Assembly (NCBI GenBank): GCA_021229015.1
Contig: CM037788.1
Coordinates: forward strand, 57,037,525-57,101,524
DNA from: Solen grandis
Taxonomy: Eukaryota > Mollusca > Bivalvia > Adapedonta > Solenidae
Length of the DNA: 64,000 nucleotides
Direction: 5' to 3'
Made by a program: the position numbers and the translations under genes. Every line of letters starts with the position of its first letter. The stretch's first letter is position 1. Below, in pieces: positions 55,840 through 64,000 of this stretch. The notes beneath the pieces are model-generated. The model searched no databases and was not told the origin of the DNA. It was given only the letters and a program-made list of their open reading frames with translations.

Positions 55840-56405
55840 TATAAATGTCTTTTAGAGAGCTGATTCAATCCTGATAAATGTCCTTTAGAGAGCTGATTTC
55901 TCATGATAAAAGTCTTTAGAGAGCTGATACCTTATGATAAATTTCTTTAGAGAGCTGATACCCTATGATAAATGTCTTATAGAGAGCTGAAACCTATGAT
56001 AAATGTCCTTTAGATGAGCTGATACCTCTATAACTGTCTTTAGAGACGCTATACCTCCTGATTAAATGTCTTTAGAGAGCTGATACCTCTGATAAATTCT
56101 TTAGAGAGCTGGATTCTCATGATAAATGTCTTATAGAGAGTGAACCAACCTGATAAATGTCTTAGAAGCTGATTCCTCATGAAAATGTCTTTAGAGAGCT
56201 GATACCTCCTGATAAATGTCTTTAGATGAGCTGATACCTCCTGATAAATCTTTAGAGAGCTGATACCTCATGATAAATGTCTTTAGAGAGCTGATACCTC
56301 CTGATAAATGTCTTTAGAGAGCTGATACCTCATGATAAATGTCTTTAGAGAGCTGATACCTCATGATAAATGTCTTTAGAGAGCTGATACCTCATGATAA
56401 ATGTC
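55840..56405. repeat. 31 bp minisatellite (TGATAAATGTCTTTAGAGAGC...)
   Basis: About 18 units of 'tgataaatgtctttagagagc' + 'tgatacctca'. Units at 55960-56230 carry many single-base indels. The last four units (56270-56400) are nearly identical. Confidence 0.9.
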
Positions 56406-56540
56406 AGAATATATGTAAGGTCCATGGTCCAAAATATTTTGGCAACACTGTTAGAAAGGAGCGATTAGTAATGGATATACACTTGAAAACCAAAGAAAGA
56501 GCTTAGAATTAAATTCTTCAGTATTTAATTTAACTCTTGC

Positions 56541-56665
56541 AAGACCTTTCCCGATGCAAAGTACTGGTCCAAACCTGGAAACATTGAGAGGAATCTCATA
56601 GGTTGTACATTAACTTTTGTTTCCAATCAATATAAACAAAGAAAGCTTCAATCAAACTAATTAAC
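56541..56665 (+). repeat. SINE family B copy 2 (3' part)
   Basis: 'gcaaagtactggtccaaacctggaaacattgagagga' and 'acttttgtttccaat' match the body of 53405-53625. The head is absent. Confidence 0.55.
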
Positions 56666-57548
56666 AGATTCTACAAGTGCTGGATTAGTATGGTATTTTC
56701 AATGTTTGTTATATGACCTAACAGAACTGTTTCTGTTTCCCTTGCAATCTTATAAGATTTAATTAAGAACCTGGGAGTGGTATACATCAGATTTCCGTAT
56801 CACCTGCCTCTTCATTACTTGTTAACACCTGGTATCTCTCAACGTTGTTCGTTATTTTATACAGGCAAGGTTGATTGTTCTGTCCTCTAGTAGATTAAGT
56901 GGGTGGGGGAGGGTAAATTACAAGGCTTAGTTAAAAATAATATACCATTTGGTGCCTTTTGATGAAAGCATGAAAAATATTGGTAAAGAAATACCTTATT
57001 TCATTCTGGCTTGAGTGAAAAGATGAAGTTAATTAAAAATGATATAATATCGTGAAATAATTAAATATTATATATTATTCCCATCTTGTTGGAAATGTAT
57101 TTGGTTAATTTCCATCTTCTATACTTGTATTTATAATAATCAAAATTTATTACTTGTTTATGTTGATAACTTAATTTGATAAGATTTTAATGCGTTTTCT
57201 ATTCAAATGGACCTCACATGCTGCACTACACCTGCATGACTTAAAACTTTCAGGAGATGACCTCAGTCTGCGAGTGCTGAAATACAATTTCAAAATCATC
57301 ATGTGGTTTAATTTTCAAGTGATATAACAGCCCAGGGGTCTGTTTCACTGTATTTCATAGAAAACAAATTTTATCTAAGTCATATGTATGTTGTTCTACA
57401 TAGTGTCTTATTTGAACAATAACGCAAGAAAAAAGGGAACCCATTTCATTGCATTATACACACATAACACTTTTTGTAAAGAAAAAATCACAGTTAAAAT
57501 ACTATTTTACATCTTTGTGAGTTTACGATTACGAAGTGTTTGCTTTAG
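56666..57548. other. Unannotated DNA
   Basis: No supported gene. Confidence 0.35.
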
Positions 57549-57594
57549 TTTAGAGAAACAGGCCCCGCAGATATTATTGGCATCATGGATGAAT
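57549..57594 (+). CDS. Weak candidate exon (46 nt)
   Basis: Acceptor GTGTTTGCTTTAG, then FRETGPADIIGIMDE in one frame, then donor GTAAAC. This is a short isolated signal and is listed only because the codons look coding-like. Confidence 0.12.
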
Positions 57595-57611
57595 GTAAAC
57601 AGATTTAACTA

Positions 57612-58166
57612 GAACTCTTTCTCTGCATGTGATATGAGTGTAGGACAGAACGTGACGTATGACAGGACAAGAACTGAGTATAAGGGACACATAATGTGAG
57701 TGTAGGACAGAACGTGACGTATGACAGGACACATAATGTGAGTGTAGGACAGGATGTGACGAATGACAGGACACATAATGTGAGTGTACGACAGAACGTG
57801 ACGTATGACAGGACACATAATGTGAGTGTAGGACAGGACGTGATGTAGGACAGAATATGACGTATGACAGGACACATAATGTGAGTGTAGGACAGGTCGT
57901 GACGTAGGACAGAATATGACGTATGACAGGACACATAATGTGAGTGTAGGACAGGACGTGACGTAGGACAGAATAAGACGTATGACAGGACACATAATGT
58001 GAGTGTAGGACAGGACGTGACGTAGGACAGAATAGGGGACGGACGTGACGTATGACAGGACACATAATGTAGGTGTAGGACAGGACGTGACGTATGACAG
58101 GACACATAATGTGAGTGTAGGACAGAATGTGACGTAGGACAGGACGTGACGTATGACAGGACATGT
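57612..58166. repeat. 42 bp composite minisatellite
   Basis: Units of GACAGAACGTGACGTATGAC + AGGACACATAATGTGAGTGTAG (42 bp), with extra 17 bp GACAGGACGTGACGTAG modules inserted. Because no stop codon occurs in the unit on the minus strand, all three minus frames are open for 166-214 codons. Confidence 0.9.
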
Positions 58167-58215
58167 AATACTGAAACTGTAATACTGTCGGTGGGACGTT
58201 AAACCCAATTAACAT
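58167..58215 (+). repeat. SINE tail adjoining the minisatellite
   Basis: CTGTAATACTGTCGGTGGGA followed by CGTTAAACCC is the tail of the SINE family at 4267-4350. The tail directly abuts the 42 bp array, which may have grown inside a SINE. Confidence 0.6.
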
Positions 58216-58284
58216 TACCATAACCATTTAATTGACTAAACTTTACATAATATATGAAGCAATGGATTATTCCTTGCTGTGCAC

Positions 58285-58630
58285 ACTGTGTAAAATATTG
58301 TATAAGCTACAATATTGTATAAGTGACACTACTGTATGAGCTACAATATTGTATAAGCTACAATATTGTATAAGTGACACTACTGTATGAGCTACAATAT
58401 TGTATAAGTGCCACTATTGTATAAGCTACAAGACTGTATAAGTGCCACTATTGTATAAGCTACAAGATTGTATAAGTGCCACTATTATATAAGCTACAAT
58501 ATTGTATAAGAGACACTATTGTTTGAGCTACAATATTGTATAAGCTACAATGCTGTATAAGCTACAACATTCTATAATTAGCTACAATATTGTAAAAGTG
58601 ACACTGTATAAGCTGCAATGTTGTATATAA
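58285..58630. repeat. ~18 bp minisatellite (TACAATATTGTATAAGC/GTGACAC...)
   Basis: About 18 alternating units of ATAAGCTACAATATTGT and ATAAGTGACACTATTGT. Confidence 0.85.
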
Positions 58631-58715
58631 TCAGTTGTAGTAGACCCTGATCCTGGAAGGATCTGTGTCTGATCTGTTTACCAATACATCAAAATGTGTC
58701 TATATGAGGTGAAAC
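58631..58715 (+). mobile_element. MITE family 2 fragment
   Basis: Carries GTAGACCCTGATCCTGGAAG, 'gtttaccaatacatcaaaatgtg' and 'tatatgaggtgaaacattaa' in the order of the family's right half. Confidence 0.4.
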
Positions 58716-58914
58716 ATTAAATACAGGAAACAATTTTCATTTCAAACAAAAACTTCGCTCAGCACCTGATGTTCAAAACCTCAGGGGGATGCTGATGTTC
58801 TGATAAAATATTTTGCATTTATTCCATAATATCATTGCATTAACTTAATTAAAATGTTTGCTTGCAAAGATTTGCTGCACCTAAAACCTGGACTCAATCT
58901 TCCCATCACTTTCA

Positions 58915-59170
58915 GATTTAGCTGTCTCAGCTGACAAGTGGTTGAGTGTCTTTCTGGGAAGTGGGTCAATCTCCATCAGCAACATACCAATTGTTGCAAT
59001 GGTACTGGTACAGCTCCTTCATTTGGAGCTCGGTATCTATAGGTATGGCCTGGTGATAGGGTAATGAGTATGGGGCAGAGTTAAGATGATGTGGCTGTAT
59101 GTGGTATCATGCCACCTTCCTCTCTGGGATGACACCACTGTTAGGTGGGGCCCATTAACATCATGGCACA
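58915..59170 (+). repeat. SINE, diverged copy
   Basis: Box A-like GCTGACAAGTGGTTGAGT and a box B-like GTGGGTCAATCTCC form the head. The body ('ggtactggtacagctcc', 'ggtatggcctggtgatagggtaatgagt', 'gtggtatcatgccacc') is similar to that of 985-1214. Confidence 0.5.
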
Positions 59171-59189
59171 TGTTCTAAACATTATTCCC

Positions 59190-59345
59190 TAAGTCTCTAT
59201 CATTTGGGGCCTCTTTTCCCTGAGCCTTTATTATTTGGGGCTTCTATTCTCAGAACCTCTGTCATTTGGAACCTCTATTCCCTGTGCCTTTGTTCTCTGA
59301 GACTATATTCCTTGAGTCTCTTAGTCTCTAAGCCTCTACCAATGA
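59190..59345. repeat. Degenerate ~33 bp tandem repeat
   Basis: 'ctctatcatttggggcctcttttccctgagc' recurs about four to five times with many changes. Confidence 0.6.
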
Positions 59346-60211
59346 AATTATAAACCATAGATTTGGCACCAAGACCCTATGGTATTTACAAAATGATATC
59401 AATAAAAATGGATGATTGCTTTTTAATTATTGCATGTTGCTGGTTTTAACTCAAGCAATTACAGGTTTTTTTCTTGAACTGTGAAGAAGCTGTTGGTGGT
59501 ACCTCATTGGCCAGGTGTCTGTGAAAGCCTGATTGGGCTTATGAGTAAGGCTGTTGGCACCTGTACAGTTAAAATAATCTGTGGAAAAATATGGGTCCAT
59601 GATTTACCATGATATCAGAAAACAAGATAAAACTGATAAATTATTCCATACCTATCTTATCCTAGTGTGCAGTAAGTACAACAGAATGATGAGTTTAACA
59701 AAAAGAAAAACAAACTGTAAACTTCAGGGTAACACTTGAATCTAACAAACTTGCTACATTTCAGCTCCATTACAAGGCATTCCTTTGTATCGCAACTGCC
59801 TGTATATATAGCACATTACAAACTATGACCCCAAATTCTTTAGTTTGATAAGATTACATTGCTGCATCATTATATCAATTACATTATCAATGCAAGGTAT
59901 GGATCCAAACTAAGGCATCATAACGGATCTCCACTGTAGTTAATAGTATACTGAAGGGAAAAAGAAACGCAGGGTTACAAATCAGAAGCATTAACCCCAG
60001 TAACCAGATACCCTCATCTCATTTGAAAGGGATCTTTCTCCTTGAAGCATATGTCTTGCATTATTAGATATCAATATCAACATAATATAAATACTATCCT
60101 ATGCATTCCTCTGAAGTGATACATATATTTTCCCACTATTATTTTTCCCTTCAGTATACATTTTATAAACATTTTCCAGCATTACCATAATTAACTTTTA
60201 TCACATTTTAT
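59346..60211. other. Unannotated DNA
   Basis: No supported feature. Confidence 0.35.
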
Positions 60212-60405
60212 GTTTAAACTTATCTATTTTACGTCGACTGGGAAACAAGTTCTTGCAACTTATTCTAATCCCTCTCAACGGTTCCTGGGTTGGACCGGTA
60301 CTTTGCGCCGGGGAAGGTCATGAAAAGTCCTCGCCCATGAGAGTTCGAACCCACAACCTTCGGATCCGTAATTGGATACGTTACCTCTGGACCATGGTGC
60401 CCTCA
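60212..60405 (-). repeat. SINE family B copy 3, best preserved
   Basis: On the minus strand the head reads GCACCATGGTCCAGAGGTAAC (box A region) to GTGGGTTCGAACTCTC (box B region). It is followed by the same body as 53405-53625 and ends near 'gtcgacgtaaaatagataagtttaaa'. Higher GC than the other copies suggests it is the youngest. Confidence 0.7.
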
Positions 60406-60589
60406 TATTTTACAAGGGAAGCTAGTCTGATCAAGTATAACACAGTTTACATTTCTTCAGTACCTCTGAGAAAAAGTAGTTCCGGCAGACCTATATCGCT
60501 CTTAATGCAGCATTTCACCAGTCAGGGCTTAAAATTAACATTCCCATATTGGCAAAATGTGAGTAGAAAATGAAGTTTCAAGTTACATT

Positions 60590-60830
60590 TTAACCCTTTC
60601 CCTCATACAGGAAGCCATGAAAAGACCTATGCGAACAACATAAAACCAGATCAGCCTGTGAGTAACTCACAGGCTGATCAGGTTTTATGCTGTTCGCTGC
60701 TCCTCAGTGGTCTGGAATGAGGACTTTATAATTAAATTTGGTATGGTTTTACTGTGGTTTTCTGCAGATCAGGCTTTATGTGGTACCTATTAAGTGCGTC
60801 AAAATGAGTCTATATGAGGGAAAGGGTTAA
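60590..60830 (-). mobile_element. MITE family 1 copy
   Basis: The element is 60594-60826 (233 bp) with intact TTAA on both sides (60590-60593, 60827-60830). It is inverted relative to the copies at 50462 and 51553, with the same interior and the same TGAGTAACTCACAGGCTGATC inner palindrome. Confidence 0.8.
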
Positions 60831-61540
60831 TCCACTAGCCTTTTTTGCAAGTAAAAATATTGGCTTTAACATGTCTAAATGAGATAATTATTTGTGAGTA
60901 TAACTTAAGTCTGGGAATTCGCAAGTTGAAATTAAAGGCTCTCGCATTTTTTTGTGAGTGGAAAAAAAAATTAAATTTGAGCCCTGCCAGTTAGTATAAA
61001 ATGAGGGTAAACCCCTTCAGACTGGAATTTCTGTGGCCTCTATATATATATATGGTAATAAAATATGAGACTTGGCAGAAATAAAAGATATATCTGCTTC
61101 ACATTTTCATTTTTTAAATATTAAAATAAGACCCATATTCACAAACATCCTAAGAAACTTTTGATTATTCTTACAAATGTCATATTTATTTAAATACTTA
61201 TTCATCTGATGAGGAGTACAGATATCATTTTACCATTATAGAAATTTTCATAAAAATTAGCAATGAAAAATCAGATATATTCTCTCAAAATCACTGACTT
61301 GTTTGAAAAATTTAACTTAATGCAGCTGAGATATTTTAGGTTTTGAAAAGACAAAATCTGCATACATGATTATGCTATTTCTTAGATAAATATTTTTTTT
61401 TTTTCAAGTATCAGAGAAAGAAATTGGAATTCTTCACAGATGAAAATTAAGAAGTAACACTCTTCTTGGATGGAGATACAAAGAGTGCCTAGTTTTTTTC
61501 TGATGTGAAGAGCTCTATCAACAGAAGCCATACATTAACA
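60831..61540. other. Unannotated DNA
   Basis: No supported feature. Confidence 0.35.
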
Positions 61541-61544
61541 AGTG

Positions 61545-61702
61545 GGTTGGGAATGTCGGGGGTCTGTACCATATCACCACGGTAACAGTGGGTGGGGTAC
61601 CAGGCCTGGAACACGTTAGGAGCCTGGCACCATGGCCATATCGTTCCTGCTGCAGATAACGATGGCTCCCTGACATGATGCACATGTGCTCGTGATAACA
61701 AA
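61545..61702 (-). other. GC-rich island, possible exon or repeat
   Basis: About 150 bp with clearly higher GC than its surroundings and G/C-ending codons in a minus-strand frame reading ...AAGTIWPWCQAPNVFQAWYP... and ending near a GTATGG donor-like site. A second frame is also open and an acceptor is unclear. It may be an exon of a minus-strand gene or a SINE-like fragment; not recognised. Confidence 0.22.
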
Positions 61703-62218
61703 CAAAAACACCGCTAGGCGCCATGCACCCATTAAGTAAAGCATTCTGGTTTTGCTGAAGGATTAAGTGTAAAAATTTTCCTGCATAATTCATGTCAGAT
61801 TTTTCATCAGGGGTCAAGGTTACCTAAAGCATTTACAGAAAAAAATAGCCTAAACTCTTCTTTGACACAAATATATATATATTTTTTTTTTTTTACAAAG
61901 CATACATTTTTGTGACAGAGCTTCCAAGATGGAAAGGGAAATAAATGATGTCTGCTGCAAATAACATAAAAATGTTTGACAGGATTATTTTTTTTTGCGT
62001 GTTTCCATTATTCACAGACCTTAATAAGATGTTCACTGTTATGTTTTTGTTGTTTTATAAATAGCTCTTCAATAAGTGGAGGTCCATTAATACTACTTCC
62101 TGTAATGATCCAGGCTTTGTTTTTGTTTTCTGGTTTGTATTTTCTGTTCATTTTGTTCCATGAATACTCAAATGTATTTCTGATAATCAAATTGAGGATT
62201 TCAAAATTCTTCTTTAAC

Positions 62219-62260
62219 CTCATACAGTGTAGGTCCATTACTACATGCCGCCTTGTAACC
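62219..62260 (-). CDS. Candidate 42 nt exon
   Basis: Minus-strand acceptor TTTTATTTTATTTTAAAAG, 14 sense codons (GYKAACSNGPTLYE) and donor GAG|GTTAAA. In another frame an open stretch of about 80 codons runs 62263-62022 and includes AWIITGSS, a faint echo of the N-terminal domain of TRPM channels. I do not regard that as evidence of homology. Confidence 0.2.
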
Positions 62261-62584
62261 CTTTTAAAATAAAATAAAAACAAACAGTATCTCTGTTCTG
62301 TCATTATTGAAATTATATACATTGCAGTCCAATTTTACAAGCCATTCCAAAACACAAAGTACCTTGTACATAGAAACCATAAGAAGGATATGTAAAACTT
62401 ATAAAAACTTGTCTCTCAATAATATTATTGTCATAAAAAAATTGCAATATTTGAGTTAAAGCTTAATGATATAATCAAGTATTTTAAAGAAATATTGACA
62501 ATATCTAAGATCTCAAATATTAATGCATTGATTGAGAAAAATAAGCGGTGATACCCTGCACCTCTTGCATCTGATTGAGTAAGT

Positions 62585-62755
62585 TAGTTAAATCTTATGT
62601 ATTTTGATTAGGAAACAATTTCTTATAACATGATTTTATCACACTTGATAATTCCTGGGTTGGACTAGTACTTTACACATTGATAAATCTTGGTCTCTAA
62701 AGAGGTTCAAACTCAAATCCAATCTGCAGTTATATATGTCACCACATTGCCCTTT
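62585..62755 (-). repeat. SINE family B copy 4, decayed
   Basis: On the minus strand, a 'gagtttgaacctct' box B remnant and 'tgtgtaaagtactagtccaacccagg' match the family. The head is poorly kept. Confidence 0.5.
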
Positions 62756-62834
62756 GATTGAAAAAAAAAAATCAAATCAAAAGGGAGCTTTCAATGAAGT
62801 TGACATATTCCCCTTTAATACTTCTATTTAATTT

Positions 62835-63262
62835 TTATTTTCTATTTTTAGTAAAAGTAACCTTGACTATGATCTAATCCATCCCAGTTTGTGACATTAG
62901 ATATCTAAGTACCATAAGTTTCACTTTTATACATCAGGGTTGGGGGGGGGACTAGTTTTCTATTTTTAGTAACAGTCACCTTGGCCATGATCTCATGGCA
63001 TCCCAAATACAATAATGAGCTAAATTTTGTGACATTATATATCTAAAGTACCATCAGTTTAATGTTTAGATGTCAAGAAGGTTGGAAAACTAGTTTTCTA
63101 TTTTTAGCAACAGTGACCTTGACCTTACAAATCCCAAATACAGTTATAAGGTACCATCAGTTTAATGTTTATATATCAGGGGGTTGGAAAACTGGTTTTC
63201 TATTATAAGAAATAGTGACCTTGACCTTATAAATCCCAAATACAGTTATAAGCTATCTATTG
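62835..63262. repeat. Four diverged ~100-130 bp tandem units
   Basis: Each unit has 'actagttttctatttttag.aacagtgaccttgacc', '(g/a)atcccaaatacagttataag' and 'gtaccatcagtttaatgttta.a..tca'. Units shorten towards the right. Confidence 0.65.
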
Positions 63263-63845
63263 TGATACTTAAGATCTGCAACAAGCCATACTGAAGTACC
63301 ATCTGCTGCACTTGAGGTATTAGGCGGATCCACAATCCAATTTACCCTCTCAAGAGTTTTTTTTTTTACCACCCAAATTTGAAGAGGTCTCTCCATACTG
63401 GGGTACAAAAATAAGGAAAAAAAGATGAAACAAAATGTATCCTCAGTGTAAAAAGTCGGCGAGATACATCATGGGATTCAACAGGATGGGATGGAACATG
63501 CAAAGTGAAGAAGTGTGCAACAAATATGTCAGCTGTAGAAGAGCTTTACTTCTGCTTCAAGCTTAAACTATATCATTTATTTATTTTCATGACTGATCAG
63601 TTTTCCCACATTGAAATATCTAAGATATGAATAGATAGTGTCAATGAAAGAAATAAAGGAACATATAAAACACAAATAACTTTTAATGGACTATAATTAT
63701 TCTAAAAACAATGTTTTTCGTATTCATGGCTACAGAGAGACTGAAGTACTCTTAGTAACTTACACACAACCTGTGTTTGGATAGTCTCTCATTAATTTAA
63801 AGCAGCCAACTTGTATTCCATTCCTCAAAATGATCCTTGTTATAT
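63263..63845. other. Unannotated DNA
   Basis: No supported gene. Confidence 0.35.
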
Positions 63846-63854
63846 AATTGACAT

Positions 63855-64000
63855 CTGACCTTTTGTCATACAAATGGCCTCTGACCTTTTAGCATATAAA
63901 ATTTCCTCTGACCTTTTGTGATATAAATGGCATCAAACCTTTGTAATACAAATTACCGATGACCTTTGGTAGTATAAATGATCCCTGACCATAAGATATA
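63855..64000. repeat. ~32 bp tandem repeat, cut by the window edge
   Basis: 'ctctgaccttttgtcatacaaatggc' recurs about five times with changes and continues to the end of the window. Confidence 0.7.

Noticed and set aside
57583..58227. Three overlapping minus-strand reading frames of 166-214 codons
   Set aside because: They are open only because the 42 bp repeat unit contains no stop in any minus frame. The products are pure repeats (SRPVLHSHYVSCHT-like).
62022..62322. TRPM channel exon suggested by AWIITGSS
   Set aside because: One short motif only. The conserved glycine-rich continuation of that family is absent and a shorter exon in another frame explains the splice signals better.

Overview
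This is a 64 kb stretch of AT-rich animal nuclear DNA, most likely from a bivalve or related mollusc. That assignment is an inference: it rests on SINEs whose tails end in a conserved GACGTTAAAC-like motif, several dispersed repeat types that I associate with bivalve genomes, many tRNA-headed short repeats, and the absence of bacterial gene organisation. There is no operon, no rRNA gene and no tRNA gene that looks functional. No intact host protein-coding gene can be read from the window. A few short segments with good splice-site context are listed as low-confidence candidate exons.

Region by region. 1-5200: a tRNA-derived SINE has been split by a 3.05 kb Ty3/Gypsy-type LTR element on the minus strand. 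The element has 203/200 bp LTRs, a TGG-start primer site, a polypurine tract and a 4 bp target duplication. It keeps a frameshifted integrase with a chromodomain-like end, plus a short leader ORF, and has lost gag, protease and reverse transcriptase. 5200-17800: mobile-element mosaic. Two foldback elements (5206-6392 and 13155-14268) share termini and each has a 7 bp target duplication. Around them are Helitron-like non-autonomous elements with three hairpin-CTAG ends in one orientation, tandem units rich in TGACGTCA palindromes, and a 1.6-1.7 kb direct duplication. 18400-25500: a run of tRNA-headed SINEs and a GA-rich minisatellite interrupted by a 1.83 kb hAT-like element. 25900-29900: tandem-core repeats. 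30500-36100: a perfect 31 bp duplication, a heat-shock-element-like site, a 213 bp MITE, a tandem array of SINE-like units, a 100-N assembly gap and a 31 bp satellite. 36100-64000: two related families of TTAA-flanked MITEs, a TA-flanked MITE, nine or more minisatellites (the largest is 28 bp x ~79 copies at 43.6-45.8 kb), a second SINE family in four copies, and candidate minus-strand exons at 37.7, 42.8, 43.4, 46.9 and 62.2 kb.

The elements do not form a pathway. They record repeated insertion: a SINE hit by an LTR element, a minisatellite hit by a hAT-like element, a foldback loop holding a SINE fragment, and a minisatellite grown from a MITE end. The most interesting material is the foldback family, the clustered Helitron-like ends with CRE palindromes, and the conversion of transposon termini into tandem arrays. 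I found no convincing new multi-gene system.
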